Shown here piece after piece: positions 31,338-42,870 of a stretch of DNA of 64,000 bases. Every line of letters begins with the position of its first letter. The first letter of the stretch is position 1. The translations under genes and the position numbers were made by a program. The stretch comes from Craterostigma plantagineum. Taxonomy: Eukaryota > Streptophyta > Magnoliopsida > Lamiales > Linderniaceae. The notes under the pieces are model-generated. The model was not told the DNA's origin. It did not search any database and worked only from the letters and a program-made list of their open reading frames with translations. The DNA is taken from positions 2,914,001 through 2,978,000 of the forward strand of contig JAPQWV010000050.1 of NCBI GenBank assembly GCA_027422505.1, given 5' to 3'.

Positions 31338-32802
31338 CAAAAAAAAATGAATCGTTGTGGGAGATGAAAAAGAAAATTCCGCTGCTTGACACAAGATTGA
31401 TGGTATAATTAAGCTATTAATTTTACATAATTAATGAAGTCGAAGTAGCATTGAATAAAAAAAATATATAGAAAATTCAACGAGCTCTTTTAATTTAATA
31501 GAATTTATTAAAATATAACGAATTTGAGTTTTATCGAACTATGTTCAAATTGTAGCACCGATATCTGATCTGCAGAACATCAACTGACATCTTATTTCTT
31601 TTTCATTATTTCAGCCAATAACAACGATATTGTTACTATAAATAATTCTGTTTGCGATTATTCATTGAGCTTTTTTAGAGAAAAATACCTAATCTAAGAT
31701 TAAACTTATAAATCAGTCCCTAACAGATTTGTTTTGTGACTAGCTAACTAAACTCATGGGGACTGATACCTATATCAAATCTTTGATTAGGTATATCAAC
31801 AAAATACCCTTCTTCATTATACATAGACGTTAACGTAATTATGCTTATAGGAAATCTCATATCACCACTTAACTTTCATTAGGTTCAGTCAATATAAAGT
31901 AAAACCTCTATAAACTAATAACATTGGGACCATGAAATTTTATTATTTTAGAGAGATATTAATATATCGATAAATTAATATTTTATTAATCAAAAGAGAG
32001 ACTTTCTAAATTCGACAAATTTAGATTGTATTGCCGATAAATGAATTCAAATATGTTCCATTAAGTTAATTTTATGTACTTAAAACGATTTACAAGTGTG
32101 AATTAATGAAAAATAACGTTTGAAAATTAGTTAAGGTACAATATCAAATGCTCTGAGGATATCATTGGAGTATCGTTCAGCCAACTTTCAGAAGGGTGGA
32201 GATATTAAGCGACACAAAATTGCAACAACAACCCTTCACAAGTTTTTGCTGTAGCTAAAAAACTCGACATCGGAACTATTGATTGCAATTAAAAAAGTTG
32301 GGAATAAAATCCAATTATATTTAATTTAAGAAAATTTAGTAACAAATAGATTCTTATTTAACAAATTACCATAAATTATAATTGTAATTTTTATGAATTA
32401 TTAATTTAGAGTTTTAGTGGGACCACCGAAGTCAAGTCCTTCTTCGCGGAGCCAGACCATAATATTTATAAAGGGATTTTCCAAAAAAATTATTATATTA
32501 TTATCTTATCGAATTTGATTATTTTTTACAAAGGCCCAAGTCGGCACCGAAAGATTTTATTATTTTAGGGAGTTTTTTAATTTATCGAGTGTTAATTTAT
32601 AGAGGTTTTACTGTACAAACATATACATATATGCGTATATCACTATCTACGTGTCACTTTTAAATATATCTTCCGTGTAACTTCATTTTTTATGACAAGT
32701 GAAATAGCTTTAACTGACTTTCTTCTTTACACAAATGTAGAATTTATATTTGTTGTTAAAATCGTTTTTTTGCTACATTTTTTGAACCTATAAAATCAAT
32801 AT
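31243..32802. repeat. Duplicated segment, copy 1, left part
   Basis: It matches 54568-54729 plus 58693-59185 in order: AAAAATGAATAAATGG, GTCGTCTA, TTAATTTTACATAATTAATG, the AACATCAACTGACATCTTAT block, and ATATACATAT to AAAATCAATAT. Copy 2 carries the Mutator-like element inside TTAATTTTA; this copy is the empty site. This copy in turn carries the TA-flanked element at 31897, absent from copy 2. Confidence 0.85.
31897..32613. mobile_element. TA-flanked small DNA element (717 bp)
   Basis: Ends are AAGTAAAACCTCTATAAACT and the complement AGTTTATAGAGG-like TTTATAGAGGTTTTACTG, flanked by TA. The duplicated segment at about 59011-59018 shows the uninterrupted site (TCAATATACAAACATATAC), which fixes the borders. 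A TA duplication suggests Tc1/mariner-type transposition. The interior (for example AAATGCTCTGAGGATATCATTG at about 32147) has no open frame. Confidence 0.8.
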
Positions 32803-34468
32803 TGTTGACCTTTTTGGTCCGTATATGTTAGAGAGTTTTGATGAACGATGTAATTGTAATGACATTAGGTCTATAAAATAAGCAATTCGATTTGGGACAA
32901 ATAAAATGTCTAAGTTCATGATAATATTCAACCATGCATTGTTTATGAGCTATAAAATCGATTAAGTGTTGAATATTTGAATTGCGTGTGATTCTGTGAT
33001 GATTTGATGGAACTAGGTGATCGCATGTTATAGACAGTCCATGAGATAGGATATATCGTACTGTGCTATATATGGAAATAATGCATGAGATATCCTACTG
33101 AGCTATATATGGAAAGTTTGCTGTTTATATATGGAAAGTGATATATCCGTTGATACTAGTTTATTCCTGGACGAAAATCACTTATGCGATTCTTTGCATG
33201 CTTTACACTGAATTTAATGTGCAATATTAAATTGATATCTTTCCTTGTGTTGATTGGAATATTATATTTAGGAAAGATATGATTTGATTGATTTTTTGGA
33301 TAAGGTGTTATATGATATAAACGGATGTGATCTCTGAAATAAGGAAAGGTTGACCATGATTGATAAATCGTATTAAGTATTCTCTGATCTGATTTGTGTG
33401 CTAAACATGGTAATTTATACATGGAAAACGTGCTGATGTGATGCTATCTTATGTGTTATACTTGGAAAGTAAATCTGGATTGATTCGTTACTAGAAACTG
33501 ACAGCAGGGAATCACTTATGGAAAGTCCTGAAATGGAAAATATATGAGAAATGGTTGAATGAGCTTGAGAACGAAATTGAGTCTTGATATGGAAAATAAT
33601 TATGCTTTAAATGTGCTATATGACCGTTGTGATGAGTTATTAAGAGCATGATTTATATGGTATGATTGCATGGAAACTATGCTTGATTAGGTAATTATTG
33701 TTTGATATGATTTTCCATGTGAAGTGCTATTTGAAAAGGATTATATATGAGCTGCACTTCATACTTTCGAAGAACTAAGAATTTGCGAATATAAGCCTAC
33801 GAAAGATTCTTGAGCAGAAACATACTGAGAGATTCCTGAGTTCCCACTTGTGATAGCTTTCTGCCCACCTGAGCGTTAACCGGCATATCCATCACTGATC
33901 GAGTGATTTATCCGATATTACATCATAACCTGCCATATATTCTGTCTACGGACGTGTTGTCTTCGGACGTGAGCAATACCAAGGAGGCAAGGTCAACGTT
34001 TACGCACACGTGAAGGGAAGGACAAGTCCGGGGGCCCTTCGGTAGCGAGCTGTGTCTGTCGGGATCAAGGAGATTCCGAGGAACGAAACTCGGCGTGTGG
34101 TAACCTAGTTGTAGCTAGTGTTTGACTTGTTTCGGTTGTGTATTGGGCTAACCAACCAGTTTTGTATCCAGCTACGGTGCATTATAGTGATTGGTTAAAC
34201 TCTTGGGAAGCAAATCCCAAGGAGAGGAGTAAACCCCAGTTGGGGATATAACCTCTATAAAAATCCTGTCTCTCATTTACGTTTCAGTTATTTCGTTATC
34301 ACTGTGAGACAGACCCGACGCACATCCGACGTTACTAGGATATATCAGGCATACTCGTCACAAATATCAGTAGCCATACCTAAGTCACCATACTTAGCAT
34401 TTGTGAAAAGAAGCATAAATTTTATAAGCCTAATTCACCCCCCCATCTTAGGCACATTTATATCTTCA
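32803..34468 (+). repeat. 5' LTR of the long-LTR copia
   Basis: 1666 bp. Differences from the 3' LTR are a handful of single bases and small indels (for example GAATTGCG versus GAATTTTGCG near 32990, and CCCCAGTTGGGG versus CCCCAGGGG near 34237). Confidence 0.93.
34256..34264 (+). promoter_or_regulatory. Probable LTR TATA box
   Basis: CTCTATAAAAATCC lies about 210 bp before the 5' LTR end in otherwise GC-balanced sequence, and is conserved in the 3' LTR at about 44325. No transcription data are available. Confidence 0.45.
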
Positions 34469-34527
34469 TTTGGTATCAGAGAGGGTTACTCAAACGACGG
34501 GCCTAACAAGCCTGAGTTAAAGATCTA

Positions 34528-37011
34528 ATGGCTTCTTCGAGTTTTGATGTGTTTGCAGAGGGACAATCCCATTCCAGGCCACCACTCTTCGACGGGACAA
34601 ACTACGCTATATGGAAGAATCGCATGAAGGAATTCCTGATCGCTACAGACTACGACCTGTGGGATATCATCGCAACAGGACCTTACATTCCCAAAAATGA
34701 AGATGGAACTCCAAGGAAAGGCCCTGATTACAATGTAGCAGACAAGCGAGGAATCTCCTTAAATGCCAAAGCTAAGAACATGATAGCCTGCGCACTCACA
34801 AGAGAAGAGTACAATCGTGTGAGCTCATGCGAATCTGCCAAGAACATGTGGGACATGCTTCAAGTTACACATGAAGGAACCACTCGAGTTGTGGAAGAAA
34901 GGATAGCCCTCTTAACTCACCAATACGAGCTGTTCAAGATGGAGGACAACGAGACCATAAGCCACATGTATGCCAGATTCATGAACATCATTAATCAAAT
35001 GTTCTCGTTGGGAAAGAAAATAGAAGATGGTGAGAAGGTGCGAAAAATCCTGAGATCTCTTCCTAGAGAATGGAATCCCAAAGTGACCGCCATCTACGAA
35101 GCAAAGGACTTGGACGAACTTTCAGTGTCAGAACTGATCGGATCTCTGACCACCTACGAGATGACTCAGACCTCCATCAAGGAAAAACCACCAGTTCGAA
35201 ATCAACCAAACATCGCCTTTAATACCGAACAAGAACACGACTCTGAAGGCGAAGAAGAATCTGAGGAGGACCTAATGGAGCAGATTGCCATGCTGACCAG
35301 AAAGTTTGAAAAGTTTCGGATGAGAAGAAAGTTCAAGGGAAACTCGAAATTCCAACCTAGGAACAAGGGAATATCGTCATCCGGAAACAATGTACAGAAA
35401 TGCTTCAAGTGCAACAAGCCAGGCCACTTTGCCTCAAACTGCCGGATGGAAAATGGTGACAAAAAGATAAAGAAGCAGAAGGCCATGGTCACAAACTGGG
35501 AAGAAGCCGGGAGCGAAGAAGAGGAAGATCTCGCCTACATGGCCGCGGATGATGATCAGGTATCGGATTCATCCACTATTAAGAAAATATTATTTCTGAA
35601 TGAATTATATGCTAGGCAAGATGAATCTCATGATAACGCTTCCTCAGCCCTTGAAGTAGATGAAAAAGAAGAGATGTTTGAAATAATTCAAAATGCAGAA
35701 AGAAGGATTAAGTCACTCAACTCACAAGTGAAGGGTCTAATTAGGCAACGAGATGAAGTAGCTAGAGAGAAGCATCAAAGGGATCTAGAAAATGAGCGCC
35801 TGAAAGCCGAGCTAGAGACTCTTAAGAAAGAAAAAACTTTGTGTAATTGCGAGCAATTTAGGAAGCAAAAGAGTATATCTAGAGACATGTCCGCCCTTAA
35901 GGATTTCCTAGATGAAAAATCTCGTACTAATGTTAGATTTCTTGAAGGACAACAAAATCTTGATATGTTACTCAGTATTCCCGCACAAATCGGGAAAACA
36001 GGATTAGGATTAGGGGTGGGCGTTCGGGTTCGGGTATTCGGGTTTTACCCGAACCCGATTGGGTTCGGGTAGTTCGGATCGGGTAGTTCGGGTTATTTTT
36101 CGGGTATCGGGTAACCCGATACCCGATAGTTGTTAATCGGGTCCGGTATCGGGTAGTAATTTACTACCCGATCGGGTTATTCGGGTACCCGATATATTTT
36201 TTTTTAAAAAAAAATTATTAGTTTTGTACATACATTAAAAACATATATAATACATTCAATATATAACTTGAGTGATGTTAAAGTTTTAAATGACGACTAG
36301 TTTCTTATTTTAAGTGTATAATTAACAACTGATAATTATATCAATGCATAGGTCATCATAAAAATTTAAAATATATTCTCAAAATTTTTATTAATGTATA
36401 ATTAACAACTGATAATTTATATCAATGTATAAATTATATTTATTGAAAACAAAATATCTAAATATTGTAAATGATATTAATATATAACATGAATATTTTA
36501 ATATTATTGAATTATAATATTTTTAGCATATTCTAATTAAAAATCGGGTACCAGACTACCCGACGTCGGGTACCCGAACCCGAAATATACCCGACAAGCG
36601 GGTACCCGCCGTAAATCGGGTCGGGTTCGGGTATTGAAAATCTTAACTCGAACCCGAACTACCCGAACCCGAACTACCCGATACCCGACTACCCGACCCG
36701 ATGCCCACCCCTAATTTAGGATATTCCACAACACATGAACATGCTGCACCTGCACAAAATGTTAGGAAACCTAAATGTTTTTCATGTGGTCGTCTTGGTC
36801 ATTATGCTAACCATTGTTTCTTGAAGAAAGCTGATAAATCTAGATATGTCTGGAGACCTAAGAAAGTTCCTGAAGTTTCTAACTCTGGCCAGCCTGTGTC
36901 TGAGAGATCACAGCCTGTGACACATGATATACCACTTGTTAACAGGAATTATTTTGCTGCTAACCGTTTAGGACCCAATCAAAATTGGGCACCTCAGAAA
37001 AGAACTGATTC
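34528..37011 (+). pseudogene. copia gag split by an hAT MITE
   Basis: The frame starts at 34528 (MASSSFDVFAEGQSHSRPPL) with FDGTNYAIWKNRMKEFLIAT, typical of SIRE-type gag. A CCHC knuckle CFKCNKPGHFASNC lies at about residues 292-305, then an acidic stretch and a coiled coil (residues about 380-460, rich in KEKHQRDLENERLKAE-type heptads). At 36011 the frame enters the MITE. Gag resumes after 36713 with a second knuckle CFSCGRLGHYANHCFLKK at about 36776. The MITE brings stops, so full gag cannot be made. Confidence 0.85.
36011..36713. mobile_element. hAT-type MITE, 703 bp, inside copia gag
   Basis: Starts TAGGGGTGGGCGTTCGGGT and ends GGGCATCGGG-complement, CCCGATGCCCACCCCTA. Flanks ATTAGGAT and ATTTAGGAT are a slightly altered 8-bp duplication. 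Subterminal regions are tandem TCGGGTA/TACCCGA palindromes around an AT-rich core. It belongs to the same structural class as the ACCGAA-type MITEs but with a different repeat word. Confidence 0.85.
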
Positions 37012-40000
37012 ATGCAGGTACAAAGAAGAAAATCCAGTAGGAAGAACAAGTGGTACCTCGACAGTGGGTGTTCCCACCATATGACAGGTGATATCAGTAA
37101 GTTTGTGTCGGTGAAAGCGTATGATGGAGGATATGTCTCCTACGCCGACAATACAAAAGCTAAGGTTATAGGAGTTGGAACTGTCGGTAACACGTTACAT
37201 ACTACTATAGATGACGTATGGTTGGTTAAGAATCTAGAACATAACCTCATTAGCATCAGTCAATTATGCGATAAAGGTCATACGGTTACGTTTGAAAATG
37301 ATAAGTGTGTGGTTAGAAATAATAATAAGGTACTATTCAGTGCATCTAGGGATAGAAATACATATTGTATAACTCTTGATGATATCACTGACCAGAATGT
37401 CAAGTGTCTAGCAGTTACACAGGATGACACCTGGTTATGGCACAGACGCCTAGGACATGCCAACATGGAATTGCTATCACACATTACAAGCAATGCACTG
37501 ATACGAGGTGTTCCTGACATAAAGTTTGTCAAGGACAAAACATGCAAGGCATGCCAGATGGGCAAGCAGACTAAGACATCTTTCAAAGCAAAGAATGTGA
37601 TATCTACATCCAGACCTCTGGAACTGCTGCATCTCGACCTTTTTGGTCCGGTTCGGACGATGTCTCTGCGAGGTAAAAGATATGCCTTTGTCATCGTTGA
37701 TGATTACTCCAGCTATACTTGGATGATATTCCTTGCACATAAGAATGAGGCATTAGACAACTTTGCATCGCTAGTAAAGAGACTTGAAAATGAAAAAGAA
37801 ACGAACTTATGTAGGATACGAAGTGATAACGGTCTGGAATTTGATAGTAAGTCGTTTGCATCATTCTGTGATTTGTATGGATATAGTCATAATTTCTCTG
37901 CTCCTATAACCCCCCAACAGAACGGTGTTGTTGAACGTAAAAACAGGGTATTACAGGAAATGGCTAGATCTATGTTACATGAGTATGATATTCCTAAACA
38001 GTTCTGGGCGGAAGCCGTTAGTACAGCTTGTTACGTGTCTAACCGTATCTTCCTTAGGCCGATATTAAAGAAGACTTCTTATGAAATCTGGCATGGTAGA
38101 ACTCCAAATATAGGTTACTTTCATGTGTTCGGATGTAAATGTTTTATCTTGAACGATAGAGATAAGAGAGGAAAATTTGACTCTAAGGTTGATGAAGGGA
38201 TATTCCTTGGTTACAGTCTTACGTCTAAGGCATATCGTGTTTACAATAAAAGAAAGCTGACTGTTCAGGAATCCATACATGTTATTTTTGATGAGATGCC
38301 TAACGCAGATGCTACTGATGAGGAAGGTATAGATTTGCCTTGTGCAGAATTGCAGGATATCAAAGACAGTGAGGAAGATATTCCTAAAGATGAAAATGCT
38401 GAAACAGTGGAACCAGAAGCTGGAGAGCTGCAACCTAGAAAATGGAAACATGCTTCTAGTCATCCAACAGATCAAGTGATAGGAAATATCAGATCTGGAA
38501 TCAAAACTCGAGCAACTGTATGAAATCAAGATACGGAGGAATCTCATGATGTACTGCTCTCACTGATGGAACCAAAGACAGTCCATGAAGCCCTGGAAGA
38601 TATATCGTGGGTCTCTGCCATGGAAGATGAGTTATCTCAGTTCGAAAAGAGCGAAGTGTGGACACTCGTAAAACGACCAGACGATAAATCCATCATAGGA
38701 ACCAAATGGGTCTTCCGAAACAAACTCGACGAACACGGTAATGTCACAAGAAACAAAGCGAGGTTAGTTGCAAAAGGTTATTCCCAGGAGGAAGGTATTG
38801 ATTTCGATGAAACTTTTGCACCGGTAGCTAGACTAGAATCTATACGTGTCTTACTTGCATATGCATGCTTTAAACGTTTTAAACTTTTTCAAATGGACGT
38901 AAAAAGTGCATTTTTAAATGGTTTTATAAATGAGGAGGTTTATGTAGAACAACCACCGGGCTTTGCTAGGGAAGACTTTCCAAATCATGTTTTTAAATTA
39001 AATAAAGCATTATATGGTTTAAAGCAGGCTCCTAGGGCATGGTATGAAAGGCTAAGTAAGTTTCTGATTGACATAGGATTTTCGACTGGAACTATTGATA
39101 ACACGCAGTTTATTAAGTATGAAGGTGATCACATGATACTGGTCCAAATTTACGTTGATGATATCATATTTGGAAGTACTAATATCATTCTCTGTGAGGA
39201 ATTTTCTAAGTCTATGCAGAAGGAATTTGAGATGAGCTTAATGGGGAGCTGAACTACTTCCTCGGGTTGCAAATAAAGCAGCTTGACAATGGAACCTTCG
39301 TATCCCAGACGAAATACAGTAGGGAATTGTTGACAAAATTCGGGATGAGTGATTCCAAAGCAATTTCCACCCCTATGCATCAGACCACCAAAATAGACAT
39401 TGATGAATCAGGTACACCGGTTGATCAAACACAATATCGAGGTATGATTGGAAGCCTTCTCTACTTAACTGCTAGTCGCCCTGATATCATGTTTTCGTAT
39501 GTGTTCGAGATATCAGTCTGACCCTAGGGAATCTCACTTGACCGCAGTTAAGCGGATACTTAGATATATCAAGGGTACTGTCAATTTTGGTCTGTGGTAC
39601 TCTTATACGGATGACTTCCCATTAATGGGATATTCCGACGCCGACTATGCTGGCTGTAGGGAAGATAGGAAAAGTACCAGTGGAAATTGCCAATTACTTG
39701 GGAATTCCTTGGTAACTTGGTCTAGTAGAAAGCAAAATGCTGTCGCCCTCTCCACAACCGAAGCTGAATATATGGCCTTAGGAAATTGTTGTCAATAAGT
39801 TCTTTGGATGAAACAAACCCTTAGTGATTTCGGGTTAAGTTATGACAATATCCCTATTCTGTGTGATAGCACTAGTGCCATTAGTATTACTAAGAATCCC
39901 GTGCATCATTCTCGTACTAAGCATATTGAGGTTAAACATCATTTTATACGAACCATGTTCAGAAGGGGAATATCAGTGTGGAATTCGTAGGAACAAATGA

Positions 40001-40106
40001 TCAGCTTGCTGATATCTTCACTAAACCCCTAATAGATGCAAGATTCTGCGACATCCGTGATCGATTGGGAATCCTCGAGCTTAATAAGGTTAGTAAATCT
40101 GCCTAA
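37012..40106 (+). pseudogene. copia pol: protease, integrase, RT, RNase H with several breaks
   Basis: Protease WYLDSGCSHHMTGDISKF at about 37050; pre-integrase LWHRRLGHANMELL at 37435; integrase LHLDLFGPVRTMSL, VIVDDYSSYTWMIF, IRSDNGLEFDSKSF and PQQNGVVERKNR. A stop (TGA 38521-38523) precedes RT ([42 protein letters not shown]). Frame is lost near 39245 and 39495, with a stop at 39796-39798 inside RNase H (YSDADYAGCREDRKSTSGNC upstream) and another shift near 39970. The end LADIFTKPLIDARF...LNKV is recognisable to about 40106. Confidence 0.88.
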
Positions 40107-40638
40107 TTCTATCATTTATTCTAGGTTTTCCTATTTTAGATAGAAACTCATAGTAACTCTACCTTAAGATATTCATTTAGCCCTTAGAATATTTCCGTGA
40201 ATCTTATAGATCTTTCCTTGAGTAATTCTCGTATTTTAGGAAGAAATTCGTAGATAGACATTCCTTCAGCCATCTAGTTTATTTTAGGAATATCCGATCT
40301 TCTGGATCTGTCCTTAAATGTGATCAGGTTATTTTAGGAAGGAACTCGTAGATATCATTCCAGCTGTTCAGTTATTTTAGGGAACTTATTTATTTAAAAT
40401 ATATTCCTTTCAGCCCAGTCAAATCCCTTCCATAATTATGAGATCCTGTCAAATCAGCCCGATATCTCTGACAGTTTTCCACTTTCCAACTTCGAAATTT
40501 CAAATTTCAAATTTCAAATCTCATCCTTATCTCTTCTTAAAATAAACCGACCCTATTCTTTAAATTCAAAACCGTTCCTTATCATCATAAACTCATTCAT
40601 CTTCTCCAAGCTTCCTTTCAAACCCTAACTTCTGAAAA
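40107..40638 (+). other. Spacer between pol and the additional ORF
   Basis: It contains several degenerate copies of a roughly 60-bp word (TTTTAGGAA...CTCGTAGATA, near 40190, 40240, 40330), suggesting short internal tandem duplication, then a GATTTCAAATTTCAAATTTC run near 40500. It may act as leader for the downstream ORF. Confidence 0.45.
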
Positions 40639-42175
40639 ATGGCTAAAACATCCATACCCAAGGCAGCCACCAAAGAGTCTTCAAGCCGAAAACGCAAGGA
40701 GCCCACGTCTGATGAGTCCCCACTTGAATCTCCTCCTAAATCCCCAGAACAAGCCTCAGCCTCATCGCTTCTGCTCGCAAAACCTGTTCCAAAACGAAAT
40801 CCTCTGATAAGATTCCCTCTCCGGTCAAATCTGTCAAGAAGAAGAAGAAGAAGATAAAGAGATCCAGCCTTACTCCTACCGATACCCCTGCAAAGTCACC
40901 CGAACCAGAAAAGCCTGCCTCAAGTTCCGAGGTCCCTGACGAAGTTCCTGAGGAAACTCAGAAGTCGCCTCCACGATCCCCAAATCCTGAGAAAGCTCCA
41001 TCACCACTTGAAAAAGCCCCTCCTTCTCCGCATTCAACCGCAAAACCTTCTGACATCCCGCCTGTTGATTTATCAAAGCCAAACGAAATTCCTGTTGAAG
41101 CCCTCTTTTTGGAGGAACGCAATCGAACCATCTACAAAAGTTTCAGCAAACGGGATATTGCCAGAGGACGGGGAGTTGCCTTCGACAACTTGCCTGAAGG
41201 GACGGTTATCACCTGGCTAAAGGACTTTGGATGGGAGCAGTTTCTCAGTATCAACACGCCCTACTATCCTGAGGTTGTCAAACTCTTTTATGCAAACTTC
41301 ACCTATGAAGAGTTCGAAGGGAATATCATCATTCGCTCCTACATTCTCGGCCGCAAAATCGAATGGAACACTAAGACTATGAATGCCATGCTGGGGGTTG
41401 CTGATGAGGGCCTGTGTCACTACGACATGAACGACTGGTGCCATGTCGATGAGTTCGATCTCAGTGATGTCCTTAGGACACTCTGGAATACCCGCACCAA
41501 ACCTCGATTTTCTGACGGAGAAGCCTGAACAAGCTCCCTATTGATTTTTTCTTCCTGCACAAGTTGCTTAACATGACCCTCTGGAGTGCGAAAATAGGCA
41601 GTGGCGGCCACTCGACCACCATGAACTTCATGAGCACCTTCGCGGTATATATGATATCCCAGAATCGCAGATTCAACCTCGGATATATCGTCATGAAGCA
41701 CATGATTCAGGCCATCGAGAGCAAGGACAAGGCGCTGCCCTATGGAATGCTGCTTACTCACATGTTCGAGTGCGAAGGTATTATTCTGCCGCTGGCTTGG
41801 GAAGACAAGGTTGTCCATGTAGTGGACCTTGTGACCCTTAAGCGCATGGGAATTCATCACTCTCAGAGTCAAGGTTGGTTCAAGGCAAAGGAGAAAAGGT
41901 CAGTCGATAGTGCTCAGAAACGATCTGCTGCAAAGGGAAAAGCAAAGGTCAAAAGCGACGAGGACGACGACTACGAGGATGAGCTCAGCGTAGGGAAGGC
42001 AGGAATCTCAGTGTTGCGCCGCGATATCTCTGATATCAAGGCTGATAATCAGAAGCGCTTCCGCAAGCTCAAAGAGCAGTATACCGAGCTTTCACTGAAA
42101 ATATCCAAGCTCTCAAAGCTCATCAAGAAGTCCCTCTCTAAGCCCGCAGATTCCGAGACCTCTTCAAGCCAGTAG
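40639..42175 (+). pseudogene. Additional ORF between pol and 3' LTR, plant transposon-protein-like domain
   Basis: Starts MAKTSIPKAATKESSSRKRK, a Lys/Ser/Pro-rich disordered region. After a shift near 40800-41100 a folded region follows: RNRTIYKSFSKRDIARGRGV, FEGNIIIRSYILGRKIEWNT, LLNMTLWSAKIGSGGHSTTM and YMISQNRRFNLGYIVMKHMI. It ends with a heptad-rich tail (DISDIKADNQKRFRKLKEQY) and stops at 42173-42175. There is a stop at 41526-41528 and a frame change before 41564. The core resembles the domain often labelled putative plant transposon protein, from memory. The position corresponds to the env-like ORF of SIRE elements, but I see no signal peptide or clear membrane segment. Confidence 0.6.
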
Positions 42176-42870
42176 GCTGCCCATCTAGTTCCATTCTGCT
42201 CCTAGTTGCCCCTAGGATATTCCAGTATCGTTCAGTTCTTTTTGATATTCCTCCCGCCTTTTTTTATGATGAAGGGGGAGTAGTAGTAAGGTAAGTTTAG
42301 ACGTTTGGCGTCTAAGTGTTTTAGTGGTAAGTGATGTATAGGGAGGCTCGTTGAACCCTAATATAATATTTTGCTGCTATTATGATATATCTCCTATGCT
42401 TAACATTTTTTGCTCTGATTTTCGGATATATCACATGTTGATCTCATATTCTGATGCTTAACTGTGCTAATTGACTTGCGTAAAATTTCTTGATAAGTGC
42501 TAAGTGCCTGCTGAAATGATTACATGATTACTTGAACCATGCTCGGAAAATGCGCACTTAGGCAGGGGGAGCACACTCACGGGTAATGTCAAAATTTTTA
42601 ATACTCAGGATATAACATAGAAAAGATAGGATATATCCGCACTTAGACAGGGGGAGCAAAATTAGTCCATGATATATCTTAGCATGTCATAGAGATAACT
42701 GCACTTAGGCAGGGGGAGCAAATAGGTATCATATGCGATTAGGAAATATCATATGCTCTGCTTTGTGATTATGGAACACTTAGACATATGCGATAGGACT
42801 TGCATTATCGAATATGCTTACTTGCTTCCGTGCTGCATCAATTACATGTCATCATCAAAAAGGGGGAGAA
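42176..42870 (+). other. 3' leader region before the 3' LTR of the long-LTR copia
   Basis: Non-coding, with three to four copies of a motif ending CACTTAGGCAGGGGGAGCA or a near variant (42565, 42635, 42700) and a final AAAAGGGGGAGAA at the LTR. Several G-rich purine tracts could be alternative plus-strand primers. Confidence 0.6.

Noticed and set aside
40639..42175. A retroviral-type envelope gene
   Set aside because: The position fits, but I see no signal peptide, membrane anchor or cleavage site; it is better described as an unassigned additional ORF.
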